The position numbers and the translations under genes are program-made. Under the pieces are notes generated by a model. The model saw only the letters and a program-made list of their open reading frames with translations, was not told where the DNA came from and ran no database searches. A DNA stretch of 64,000 bases from JAPOXR01 sp965221935 (GTDB lineage: Bacteria > Pseudomonadota > Alphaproteobacteria > Rhodobacterales > Rhodobacteraceae), in NCBI GenBank assembly GCA_965221935.1, contig CBDCSZ010000010.1, positions 40,740-104,739 of the forward strand. Reading direction: 5' to 3'. Below, in pieces: positions 54,138 to 63,257 of this stretch. Each line of letters starts with the position of its first letter. The stretch's first letter is position 1.

Positions 54138-57100
54138 ATGCCGATGTGGTGGGTGTTTCCCCCGAGATCACCGGTCCGGCTGCACTACCACAGTCAGCCG
54201 GGCGGCGCTTTCGAGTATGTGGTGCGGGCACAGCTGCGCGATCCGCGCCCTCCTGCGTTCTGGAGGCCTGTTCCCGCCGCCGGCGGCGGGATGTGGCGCA
54301 TGGCGCAGTCCGACGCCGCGGCGGCGGCGCGCTGGTTCCGCCTGCACGGCGGCGAGCTGAAGGACATGCCGGCGGCGGACATCCGCCGCCGCTACCAGCT
54401 GCAGGACTGTCCGCGGACAGCCGCGGTCGTGGGAGTGAACGCCCGCGGCGAGGAAATCCGCGAGCATGACGGGCGGCGGTGGCATTTCCCGGCGGAGCCT
54501 GATCCCTCCTGGGAGAGCTGGGCCGGAGCTGAGATGGCGTGGGCGCCGCAGCGCTCCCTGCGCTTCGGCACCGAGGCGGCCTTCCGCCAGCTGGCCGAAT
54601 CTCTGGTCAACCGCGCGGCGCGCGGCCAGAAATTCCCTTCCGATCTGCCTGGCCTGGCAGCGGCGCTGGCCGATCCCGGCCAGCGCCCTTCCTTCCAGCC
54701 GCTCGCCGGACCGGCGGAGGCGCACCGCCTGCTGCTGCAGGAAATCGCGGCGGCCGGCATCGCCCGCGCCGCCGAGCCGGGGGGCCCGCCGCAGTGGACC
54801 CGGGCTGACCGCCTGGACCGGCTGCTCGGTGATCTGTCCGTCAGCGGCGAGGCGGAGCTGCCGCTCCGTCTGCAGGCGGTGATGGCCGCCGCCGCGGGCC
54901 CGCTGAACAGTGTCCGTCTGCTGCGGCCCGGGATGCCTTCGGGGGCCGGCTGGGACCGGCATTTCAGCCGGCGCGCGAACACCGGCGCCACACTTTTCGA
55001 CGCCCGCGGCATGGAGCTGGGCGAAGCGGCCGGACGCCTTACGGAGATGGCGGAGGCCGGGGAGTTTCCGGACGGAGGGCCGGGCGGAGAAAGTCCGCGC
55101 CTGGTGGCGCTGCTGCCGGGGCCTGCCGACCACCCCGATGTGCTGGCCGCCAGACGCCAGATCGCCCGGACGCGCGGCATCGAGGCCGCCGCCGAACTCC
55201 CGGCGGACGGCATCAGCGGCGCCGACGGCGCGGTGACGCTGATTTCGGTGGGAGCCGTCCGGGAAGCCCCGCTGCCCGAGCCGCCGCCGCAGGCGATGCG
55301 GCTGATCCGGACAGAGGAGGGCTCACCGGGATGGACCGAGGCCAGACAGTGGCTGACAGACACGGCGCACGGGCGCAGCCGCCTGGCGGGAGAGGATGCC
55401 TCAGACGGGCGGCAGGTGCCGTACCAGCCGCTGGGCCGCCTGGGAGAGGCGCGCTGCACAATCTCCCGCGCGCACAGCTCGCCGGCGCGCGCGGCCGGCC
55501 GGAAGGCGGCCGATAAACACGGAGAGCTGCACGCCCGCGCCGGCTATCTGCTGGGACTGGACGACGATCAGCTGCTGGAGCGCTATTCCCCGGAGCAGAT
55601 GGACGCGGTCGTCATGGCGGACGCGGCCCGCCGCCGCGGACGGGCGTTCCTTCTGGGAGACCAGACCGGCACCGGCAAGGGCCGGGCGCTGGCGGGCGCG
55701 GCCGTCTCCTGGCTGCGCGAGCATCCGGAGAACCGCGTCATCTATCTGACGGTCACCGCGCAGGTCTCTCTGGACGTGCTGCGGGACCTGCGCGCCACCG
55801 GCGCGCTGGAGCACACCGGCCGCCCGCTGCTGCTGGGCAACGAGATGCCGCTGGACGCTGACGCCGACCGGATGGCCTCCGCCAGCGCCGGGGGGCGGGC
55901 GATGATGCGGGCCGGCTGGCCCGAGGGCCGCCGGCTCGTTGTCGGCCTCTATTCCGGGATCCAGGCGGCGCGGTTCGACAATCCGGAAGCCAGCGAGAGC
56001 AGAAGGCTTCAGGCTTCCTGGCTGGCGGAAGCGTGCGCTTCTCCGAGGACCATGCTGATCCTTGACGAAAGCCACAAGGCGCTCGCGCGCCAGGGCAACA
56101 CCGGCTGGAATCTGCGGGCGGCGTGTGAAGCGGCGGCGCGGGTCATGTTCTCTTCCGCCACAGCCCTGCGGTCGCATCTCGGGCTGGGGCTGTACCGGCG
56201 GCTGTTTCCGCCGGACATGTCCGACACCCGGTTCGAGCGAATCCGCGACGGCGTGCGCTCCGGCGGCGAGACGGCGCAGGAGAGCCTAGTGACGATGCTG
56301 GTCGAGGACGGCGTTGTCCTGCGCCGCGACCACGACACCGGCCTGGTGCCGTATTCGGTCGAGACGCCGTCGGAGGAGCAGCGGCTGCGCGGCGCGGAGC
56401 TGATGTCCGCGCTGCAGCCGGTCGCAGAGCAGCTGGCCCTTTGCCAGGCGGCGTCGGTGGAGAGGCTCGCGGACATTGTGCATGAGCTGTGGAATCGGCA
56501 CGGGGCGCCGCGGGGGCAGGCAGAGGATGAGTTCAACCGGGCGCTCGACGCGGTGTACCGGCAGGGATTCGGCTCTCCGCTGACGGAGATCGCCGAGGCC
56601 GCCCTGTCGGCGCTGAAAGTGACGCAGACCGTGGAGCTGTGCCGGCGCGAGCTGTCCCCGTCCAGGTCGCGCAAGCCGATGGTGTCGCTGTCGCGCACCG
56701 CCGGCAGCTTTCTCGGGAGAGCGCACAGCGGCGAGACCGAGCTTCCGGCGGACCGTCCGCCGGATCTGCGCGATCACATCCTTCACATCGCGGAGCGGGT
56801 GTTCATCGTCCCTGAGCCGCCCGAGCCGGGGCATCCGCCCACCGGCGAGAGAATTGACCTCCGCGAGGCCCACCCGCCGCTGGGAGACATGTGGCAGGAG
56901 CTGCGGCGGCGTATCCTGGCGCTGCCAGCCTCACTGCCGGTGTCCCCGGTCGACGCCCTGATTGACGGCCTGGCGGAACACGGCATCACGGCCGGCGAGA
57001 TCACCGGCCGTGAGCACCGACTGCTGCCCTCGGGCGAGGTTGTCAGACGGGAGAGACAGCCGAAAGAAGAGACGGCCCGCGCTTTCAACGACGGCGCCGC

Positions 57101-59348
57101 GGATGTCCTGATCTACAACTCCGCCGGCGGAACCGGCGCGTCGTACCACGCCTCGGCGGAGTTCCTCGACCAGCGGCCCAGAACCATCATCCAGATGGAG
57201 CTGCCGACCGACGTGCTGGGCCACCTGCAGTCGATGGGGCGCGGCAACCGGTTCGACCAGGTGGCGTCCCCGGAATTCATCACCGTGTCAACCGACACCG
57301 TTCCCGAACAGCGGCTGCTGGCGATGAACAACGCCAAGCTGCGGTCGGTGGGCGCGATTCTCGACGCCGACCGGAACCACCCGGCGCTGGCTGAGGACAT
57401 TCCCGATCTGTACAACGCCGTCGGCGAGGCGGCGGCGCGGCAGGTGCTCGCGGACCTGCCGGCCATGGCCGAGCGGCTGGGGCTGCGGCTTCGGGACCGG
57501 TTCCCCGGCGATCCGCGCCCGGCTGCGCCTGAAGGACTCGTGCGCAAGCTGTTCGCCCGCGCAATCCTGCTGCCTCCGGACGAGCAGGAGCGGCTGTTCC
57601 GCGCCCTGTCCGAGCAGCACCGGTTTTTTGTCGCCGAGCACGAGGCGCGCGGCGACAGCCCGCTGCGCGTGCCGCAGCTGGCCGGCCATATTGAGGTGGT
57701 CAGCTCCGAGCCCTACGCTGTCGACGGCGCCGAGGCGGACGGTGAGGACAGCGTGTTCTACCGCCCGCTGCAGCTCACCGGGGCAGCGGTCCAGCACCTG
57801 CCGCCGGGACTGTCGGGGAACCGCGTGGCGGAGCTGGCGGCGCAGGGGGCCGAAGCCCTGGCGGCCAGGCCGGAGGACTCGCCGGTGGCGCAGGGCAGAG
57901 CTCTCACGGCGCGGCTCCCCGAGCTGCGCGCCGCCGCCGAAGCCGGCGGCGGCGGGCGGGGCCGCTTTGACGAGAACCGCTTCCGCAGTCTGACCGGACT
58001 GCTGGCCCAGCTCGAGCCCGGCGCGGCGCTGGCCTTTCCAGGCTTCCGCCCGAACCATGTGGTTCTCGGCTACCGCCCGCCCCCGGCGCATTCCGCGCAC
58101 CGCGCCTCATCGCATGTCTTCACCGTCGCCAGGGCCGGAGAGCCGAAGCCGGTTTCCATGAGCGCCGCCCGCCTGCTGGAGGACCGGCTCGAGCCTTCCG
58201 GGAGGAACGTCTTCGATGAGACCGGCGGCGGCGCTCTGCCGCTGTTCGACCGGATGGCGCGCTCCGGACTCAAACGGCCGGTACAGGTGCTCACCGGCAA
58301 CATGGTTTCTGTCGCGGAGGTCGTGGCGCGGAACCGCAGCAGACACTTCCGGATCTGCAGCTTCACCGACCAGAACGGCCGCAGCCGGCGGGCGGCGGTG
58401 GTGACCGATCCCAAGGAGATCAACCTGGAGCGCATGCCGTTCCGGATTTCCGCCAGAGGGTTTCTGGACGCGGCCGCGTCCTGGAGCGGCTTCAGCGAGC
58501 GGCTGAGCACGCCGCCGTCCGCCCGCCAGCAGACGGCGGACAGCCTGTCGCATCCCGACCGCACGCCCACGTACCTGATCAGTCTGAGATCGTCCGGCCG
58601 CGACACCATCGAGGCGCGCCTGCCGCCGCTCACAAAGACGTGGCTGAAGTCATTCTGGAGCGCGCACACCGGCCCGGCTCTCTACCGGGAACTGACGGGC
58701 AAGGATCTGCCCGGCAAGGCACCGAAAATCACCGGCCGGCCGGAGCACATCACCGCCGAGCTGCGGGTGGCGGGGCTGGACTCGGAAGCGCAGCTCCGCC
58801 GCGCCGAGCGGATCTGCCGGCTCATCGACGCCCATCCGCAGTCTGACCTTCTGGCGAGCGGCGGCGAGCGTGAATGGTGGAGCCGGGAAGGCGCGGCGCA
58901 GGCGGCAGCGCGGCGCGCTGAATGGCAGAGCCTCTCCTCCGCCCGCGAGGCGGCGGCCGAGATCGGCCTCGGGAACGGCGGCCTCGCCGCTGATCCTCCG
59001 CCGCTGCGCTTCCGCTCGCCCGGCGGCGAGATCAGCGTGCGCTTTCTGAGCGGCGGGGGAGAACCCGAGGCGCTGCTGGAGATGCCTGACTTCGACCGCA
59101 GCGGCGCCGCGGCGTGGAAGCACAGCGGAATGCGCAGCCTCTGGCCTCTGGCCGCGAGACCGGCGCGGAAGCTGCCGGAGAAGCCGGCCCCGTTCAGCGG
59201 CCGGCGGATGGCGGCCTATCTGGAAGGCGACGACTGCGTGGCCGCGCTCCGGAATCTGAGCGCGGCCGCCGATGACGGCGGCTGGGAGGCCGCGGTCGAT
59301 GTCTCCGGCCGGGCTGAGCCCGTCCGGCGGCTGGAGCCGGCGGCGTGA
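54138..59348 (+). CDS. Strawberry-notch-like SF2 helicase/methylase-family giant protein
   Basis: 1736 residues. The P-loop is GDQTGTGKGR at residues 507-516, the Walker B-type box DESH at 643-646 and the SAT-like motif SSAT at 672-675. The strawberry-notch-type C-terminal helicase domain includes LIYNSAGGTGASYHAS (from residue 991) and LGHLQSMGRGNRFDQV (about 1028-1043). The 460 residues before the helicase core and 650 after it have no recognised domain. Related giant helicases occur on conjugative plasmids, ICEs and large phages, often with antirestriction or DNA-processing roles that are not settled. Start ATG follows AAAGGAG. Confidence 0.85.
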   Translation: MPMWWVFPPRSPVRLHYHSQPGGAFEYVVRAQLRDPRPPAFWRPVPAAGGGMWRMAQSDAAAAARWFRLHGGELKDMPAADIRRRYQLQDCPRTAAVVGVNARGEEIREHDGRRWHFPAEPDPSWESWAGAEMAWAPQRSLRFGTEAAFRQLAESLVNRAARGQKFPSDLPGLAAALADPGQRPSFQPLAGPAEAHRLLLQEIAAAGIARAAEPGGPPQWTRADRLDRLLGDLSVSGEAELPLRLQAVMAAAAGPLNSVRLLRPGMPSGAGWDRHFSRRANTGATLFDARGMELGEAAGRLTEMAEAGEFPDGGPGGESPRLVALLPGPADHPDVLAARRQIARTRGIEAAAELPADGISGADGAVTLISVGAVREAPLPEPPPQAMRLIRTEEGSPGWTEARQWLTDTAHGRSRLAGEDASDGRQVPYQPLGRLGEARCTISRAHSSPARAAGRKAADKHGELHARAGYLLGLDDDQLLERYSPEQMDAVVMADAARRRGRAFLLGDQTGTGKGRALAGAAVSWLREHPENRVIYLTVTAQVSLDVLRDLRATGALEHTGRPLLLGNEMPLDADADRMASASAGGRAMMRAGWPEGRRLVVGLYSGIQAARFDNPEASESRRLQASWLAEACASPRTMLILDESHKALARQGNTGWNLRAACEAAARVMFSSATALRSHLGLGLYRRLFPPDMSDTRFERIRDGVRSGGETAQESLVTMLVEDGVVLRRDHDTGLVPYSVETPSEEQRLRGAELMSALQPVAEQLALCQAASVERLADIVHELWNRHGAPRGQAEDEFNRALDAVYRQGFGSPLTEIAEAALSALKVTQTVELCRRELSPSRSRKPMVSLSRTAGSFLGRAHSGETELPADRPPDLRDHILHIAERVFIVPEPPEPGHPPTGERIDLREAHPPLGDMWQELRRRILALPASLPVSPVDALIDGLAEHGITAGEITGREHRLLPSGEVVRRERQPKEETARAFNDGAADVLIYNSAGGTGASYHASAEFLDQRPRTIIQMELPTDVLGHLQSMGRGNRFDQVASPEFITVSTDTVPEQRLLAMNNAKLRSVGAILDADRNHPALAEDIPDLYNAVGEAAARQVLADLPAMAERLGLRLRDRFPGDPRPAAPEGLVRKLFARAILLPPDEQERLFRALSEQHRFFVAEHEARGDSPLRVPQLAGHIEVVSSEPYAVDGAEADGEDSVFYRPLQLTGAAVQHLPPGLSGNRVAELAAQGAEALAARPEDSPVAQGRALTARLPELRAAAEAGGGGRGRFDENRFRSLTGLLAQLEPGAALAFPGFRPNHVVLGYRPPPAHSAHRASSHVFTVARAGEPKPVSMSAARLLEDRLEPSGRNVFDETGGGALPLFDRMARSGLKRPVQVLTGNMVSVAEVVARNRSRHFRICSFTDQNGRSRRAAVVTDPKEINLERMPFRISARGFLDAAASWSGFSERLSTPPSARQQTADSLSHPDRTPTYLISLRSSGRDTIEARLPPLTKTWLKSFWSAHTGPALYRELTGKDLPGKAPKITGRPEHITAELRVAGLDSEAQLRRAERICRLIDAHPQSDLLASGGEREWWSREGAAQAAARRAEWQSLSSAREAAAEIGLGNGGLAADPPPLRFRSPGGEISVRFLSGGGEPEALLEMPDFDRSGAAAWKHSGMRSLWPLAARPARKLPEKPAPFSGRRMAAYLEGDDCVAALRNLSAAADDGGWEAAVDVSGRAEPVRRLEPAA

Positions 59349-61456
59349 GCAGCGTCAGGGCCCGGGGCCTGGACGCCGAAGGCTCGGTTCTGATCACCGG
59401 GCGGCCGGATCCGCAGGGTCGCCGCCCGGTGGCGTGGGTCAGGCCGGATCCGCAGCGGCCGCACGGCATGCGCTGCCTCCGCGGGTCCGTGGCGGTCAAT
59501 GCCGACGCTGGGTTCAGTCTCGGCGGCGACCCTCTGGATTACATGCAGATGCGCTGCCAGGGCGAATCGCTGGCGCGGGAAGCGGAGGAGGATCTTGCTG
59601 CGGATCCGCTCAGCCCGCCTCCCCCGGCGGCGGAGACCCGGGCGCGTCTGCGGGAAAACTTCTGGCGCCCCGCGCCGCAGGCGGAGAGACTGCTGCTGCT
59701 GGGCAGGATGGACGAAGCGGCCGAAGCGCTGCTGGGCCTGGAGGGCCGTCTTCAGGGTGAGGATCTGGCGGAGGCGCTGGAGAAGGAAGGCTGGCCGTTC
59801 AGCCGGCGGATGGCCGCGGCGGCCGAATCGATGCGGGAATGTCCCGCCGAGCAGGACCCGGCTCCGCTGCTCTGGTACGGAGCGGGCGGCGAGACCGGCC
59901 GCGTCAGGCGGCAGGCGGCCGGGTCCATGCCCGTCCTGGCGGGGATCATCGCCGCGTCGCCCGATCTCAGGCGGGCAGTGGACGGGCGGCAGTCGCTGAC
60001 AGACGGGATCAGATCCCTGTATCCCGGAATGGGCGCCGGCGGCGTCAAGCGGCTGGGGCGGATCTCCGGCGGCACGGCCGACCAGTCCGCCCTGGCGGCC
60101 GATCCGTTCGCCGCCGCCGAGGGGGAGGACGCCATCGGCGTCGCCCGCGAGCGACACACCCCCCTGGCGGGGGCGTGGCGCACCGCCGAGGCGGTCGCCT
60201 GGCTGGAGCGCGCCGCGCGGCGCACCGGCGGCGTGAACGTGGTTCCTGACAGCGCGGAGGAGTGGGGGAGTTTCACGACGATCTGGTCGGGGATGATCAT
60301 GCCGCTGGCGGCGCAGTTCGGAGCGGCGGAGGACAGCATGTGCCCCAGACCCGGCGGCAGCTGGAGGAAAATGCACGAATCGCTGGGGCGCGATCTGGAA
60401 TGCGGCGGCCAGCTGCCTGACCGCCACCAGCTCAACATCGCGGTTGTCGACGCCGCCGAGGTCGCGCAGCGGCTTGCCGCTGAAATTCTTCTGCCGGTCA
60501 TGATTCAGGCCGCCGCCGGGCGGAACCGCAGATTCCAAGCGGCGGCGTGGCTTGAAAATCCGGCCGCCCGCCTTGCGGCCAGAGAGACGGCGCGATCGAT
60601 GCTGTCGCCGCCGAAGGCGAAACAGCCCCTCCGCCAGACGGCGCAGACGGTGCGCGCGGCGCTGACCCGCCTGACGCGGCTGGACTCAGCGCTGGAGGCA
60701 GGTCAGCCGGACGATGGCGCCAGCCGGCCGTTGGTGGCCGGCTGGCGCGAGTCGTGGGCAGCGCCGTTCCGCGACACGGCGGTGGCTGACAGATCCGGCG
60801 CCCGTGTGCCGGTCAGCTTTTTCCGCTCGCGGGAGGAGATGCGCGAAGAGAGCCGCATCATGGGACACTGCATCGGACAGATGAGGGGCTACTGGTCGAG
60901 CTGCTGGCGCGGGACGCACATCGCGGCGCATATCGGCCCGCCGGGGAGCGCCGACGGCAGCGCCAGCGCGTATTTCAGCGTCGACGGCGGCGGCGACCGG
61001 CTCGTCCTGCGTGAGATCCGCGGGCGCCGCAACCGCAATCCTCCGGAAGAATGCCGCCGGGCGGCCAAAGCGCTGGAGGGGGGCGCCGCCGCCGGCCTTG
61101 AGACCGACCCTCTCCGCGCGGAGTTCCTCCGCTGGCTGGCGACGCCCGAGGCGGCTGCGGCCTTCAGGCGCGGCGGCGCGCAGGGTGAAGCGACAGCCGA
61201 TCCGGAGACGGTCTGGCGGACAGGCTGGAACCGCGTGTGCGGATACGCCTGCGAGAACCGCGAGCCTCTCGCCGGGCTGTGGAATGTCTGGCGCGAGATC
61301 CTGCCCGCCGCCGCCGGCGTCGACTCTCCCGAGGCGTGGGTGTGGCGCAGCGCCGCGGCCCGGGACGCGCTGAAGGAGCTGGACGCCGAGACGCATGGCC
61401 TGCTGTCGGAGGCGGCGCGGAACCGGGCCGCCGCTCCCGCGGCGCCGGGAAGATGA
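59345..61456 (+). CDS. PcfJ-like protein
   Basis: 703 residues from GTG 59345, overlapping the helicase stop by 4 bases (GTGA). The PcfJ-like region covers about residues 500-575: EESRIMGHCIGQMRGYWSSC with the conserved M-G-H-C, then SASAYFSVDGGGDRLVLREI and RGRRNRNPPEECRRAAKALE. PcfJ was named from an enterococcal conjugative plasmid, and its function is unknown. The long N-terminal part is specific to this family of islands. The coupling indicates that the protein works with the helicase. Confidence 0.78.
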   Translation: MSSVRARGLDAEGSVLITGRPDPQGRRPVAWVRPDPQRPHGMRCLRGSVAVNADAGFSLGGDPLDYMQMRCQGESLAREAEEDLAADPLSPPPPAAETRARLRENFWRPAPQAERLLLLGRMDEAAEALLGLEGRLQGEDLAEALEKEGWPFSRRMAAAAESMRECPAEQDPAPLLWYGAGGETGRVRRQAAGSMPVLAGIIAASPDLRRAVDGRQSLTDGIRSLYPGMGAGGVKRLGRISGGTADQSALAADPFAAAEGEDAIGVARERHTPLAGAWRTAEAVAWLERAARRTGGVNVVPDSAEEWGSFTTIWSGMIMPLAAQFGAAEDSMCPRPGGSWRKMHESLGRDLECGGQLPDRHQLNIAVVDAAEVAQRLAAEILLPVMIQAAAGRNRRFQAAAWLENPAARLAARETARSMLSPPKAKQPLRQTAQTVRAALTRLTRLDSALEAGQPDDGASRPLVAGWRESWAAPFRDTAVADRSGARVPVSFFRSREEMREESRIMGHCIGQMRGYWSSCWRGTHIAAHIGPPGSADGSASAYFSVDGGGDRLVLREIRGRRNRNPPEECRRAAKALEGGAAAGLETDPLRAEFLRWLATPEAAAAFRRGGAQGEATADPETVWRTGWNRVCGYACENREPLAGLWNVWREILPAAAGVDSPEAWVWRSAAARDALKELDAETHGLLSEAARNRAAAPAAPGR

Positions 61457-61788
61457 GCGGGCCTCCGCCCGCTGTCCTTCCCGCGGTGCTGCGCGGCGCC
61501 AGGGTGGATTTCTGGCCGGCCGCGCTCTGGGCGCGGCTGATGCCCGGCCGCCTCCCGGCCGGGGGCTGGTGGCTGGACCGCAGAGCCGGGAACGCCCCGC
61601 TTGCGGCGCTGGACGGCGACCAGTCGCTGCTGGCCGCGGAGAGCTCCGGGCGGATCCGGATCAGGCTGGACTGCGCCCGGCGGGCCGAAGCCGGCCTGCC
61701 GGCGGCCTGGACCGGCCGCCTGACGCCGCTCCCGCCTCCCAGAGCGCGGGAGATTCTGGCGGGGAGGCAGTGTCCTGAGCGGATCTGA
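61453..61788 (+). CDS. Small unknown island protein
   Basis: 111 residues from ATG 61453 (MSGPPPAVLPAVLRGARVDF), overlapping the PcfJ-like stop by 4 bases. Basic and Pro/Arg-rich, with WWLDRRAGNAPLAALDGDQS in the centre. The frame is open further upstream, but that part overlaps the PcfJ-like gene. No family is recognised. Its coupling makes it the last gene of the helicase operon. Confidence 0.6.
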   Translation: MSGPPPAVLPAVLRGARVDFWPAALWARLMPGRLPAGGWWLDRRAGNAPLAALDGDQSLLAAESSGRIRIRLDCARRAEAGLPAAWTGRLTPLPPPRAREILAGRQCPERI

Positions 61789-61827
61789 CGAATGAATCCG
61801 CCGCCCCGCGCCGGGCGGGCGACATAT

Positions 61828-61865
61828 GATTTCGTAAAACACGCAATTCCGGTTAGAATCGGGAG
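61828..61865 (+). promoter_or_regulatory. Promoter-like element shared with 52680-52717
   Basis: GATTTCGTAAAACACGCA followed by ATTCCGGTTAGAATCGGGAG. The -10-like TTAGAA is a better match to consensus than in the first copy, and the spacing from TTCGTA is 16. It lies about 50 bases before the start at 61913, the only other point in the island where a new plus-strand unit begins after a gap. Confidence 0.65.
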
Positions 61866-61912
61866 GAGCGCCGGCCAGACTGGCCGGCGCGCAGACAGAA
61901 GGGAGACCCGAT

Positions 61913-63250
61913 ATGGGTATCGATGACTTGAAGCGCGCGAGAGGCGCGCAGAGATCAGGCGGCTCCAGGACGCGCCCGCTGACCGCCGCGATCCTCACGG
62001 TGGTTGAGGTCAACAAAGAGGAGGGCAGGCTGACGGTGCTGCCTGCGCCGAACACGGCCCAGGCGCTGGGCGGCGAGCCCGGACAGCCGGTGGATTTCAC
62101 AATCCGGGACGACCCCAAAACCGCCCGGCAGCCGAACCTCAACGATCTGCTGGGCGCCGAGGGCAGGGCCATGCAGGCCAGCATGGAGGTGGTCCCCGGC
62201 TCGGCCTTCCGGGCCGAAGGGCTGCAGCTGAACGAGGACGGGCTTTCGGCGCGCTGGGTCAATCTGGTGGCCGGCCCGAACGCGCCTGAGGTCGAACTGC
62301 TCTCAGGATGGGTGCGGACCGCCCACTTCAAGGACAAGGAAGGCAAGACGCGCAACACTCTGTCGGTGGTCAACGCGGACGCCGCCACAGCCGTGGCCTC
62401 CGCCGAGGATACCCGGCAGGCGGTCGAGGCGGCGATGGCGGCCGAGGGGCTGGGCCGCGGCTTCGCCTATATCCGCGCCAGCGGGGAGGGCGGCACGGTC
62501 CACAGCACCGCCCGGCAGCGCTGGCTGGCCGAGGAGGAGCGGCGCGAGACCCCGGTGGAGGCCGCTCAGCGCACCGTCGGCGAGGACAATGTGCAGGCGA
62601 TGCTCAATGACGGCGACGTCACAGTCGAGGTGATCCCCGCCAGAACCCTCCCGATCGGCGGATACTCGAAGGAGGAAATCAACGAGGCGGTTGCGGAGCA
62701 AACCGCCTCCGGCAAGGCGGTGAGCGGCCACAAGGGCTTTCCCGTGGCCGAGATCCACCCCAATGACCGGACGCCGGACCAGGGCGGCGGCGAAGGCCAG
62801 CCGTCCCCGGCGACGGTCGGCTTTGTGAACGCGATCGCCGGCGGACGCGGAAGGCACATTCCGCCCGCGGCCGTGGCGACACAGGCGGGAGCCACCGCCT
62901 TCATCACCCAGAACCGCGTCATGTTCGGCCATGCGCCGGGACAGGTCGCGGTCCAGACCCGGACCGGCGATGAGGGCAACACCTACCATGTGGCGACGGG
63001 CGCCGCGCTGCACCGCCGCTCCGGACTGCCGCTGGACGCCATCCCGACAGCCGCCTGCCCGGACGCGCAGGAACGCGCCAGAGCGCTGTCTTCGCAGGCT
63101 GCGAAAGAGCGCGAGGAGCTGCTTTCGGCCACGCCCGCTGCCGCCGGTCTGGACGCCGGTCTGGCGGACGCATCGGATCTGACGGACGAGGCGGACCTTG
63201 ACGCCGAGGAACACGGCTCGCCGGCGAGCGCGGACGACTTCGCGCCCTGA
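61913..63250 (+). CDS. Unknown 445-residue island protein
   Basis: ATG 61913 (MGIDDLKRARGAQRSGG) with GAAGGGAG at about 10 bases. The protein is soluble, Ala/Glu-rich and without known motifs. Segments such as LTAAILTVVEVNKEEGRLTV and ATAFITQNRVMFGHAPGQVA look like folded beta-rich domains, and the last 60 residues are an acidic tail. It begins a new transcription unit behind the shared promoter element. No function is assigned. Confidence 0.68.
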   Translation: MGIDDLKRARGAQRSGGSRTRPLTAAILTVVEVNKEEGRLTVLPAPNTAQALGGEPGQPVDFTIRDDPKTARQPNLNDLLGAEGRAMQASMEVVPGSAFRAEGLQLNEDGLSARWVNLVAGPNAPEVELLSGWVRTAHFKDKEGKTRNTLSVVNADAATAVASAEDTRQAVEAAMAAEGLGRGFAYIRASGEGGTVHSTARQRWLAEEERRETPVEAAQRTVGEDNVQAMLNDGDVTVEVIPARTLPIGGYSKEEINEAVAEQTASGKAVSGHKGFPVAEIHPNDRTPDQGGGEGQPSPATVGFVNAIAGGRGRHIPPAAVATQAGATAFITQNRVMFGHAPGQVAVQTRTGDEGNTYHVATGAALHRRSGLPLDAIPTAACPDAQERARALSSQAAKEREELLSATPAAAGLDAGLADASDLTDEADLDAEEHGSPASADDFAP

Positions 63251-63257
63251 GGGCCGG

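Noticed and set aside
52603..54231. Long minus-strand open frame (about 540 codons) opposite the gene at 52741, and similar long frames at 24.9-26.7, 30.9-32.5, 43.8-45.6 and 57.3-58.1 kb
   Set aside because: In GC-rich DNA the antisense strand of real genes often stays open. These have Arg/Pro/Gly-rich shadow composition and no family motifs, and the opposite strand has clear domains.
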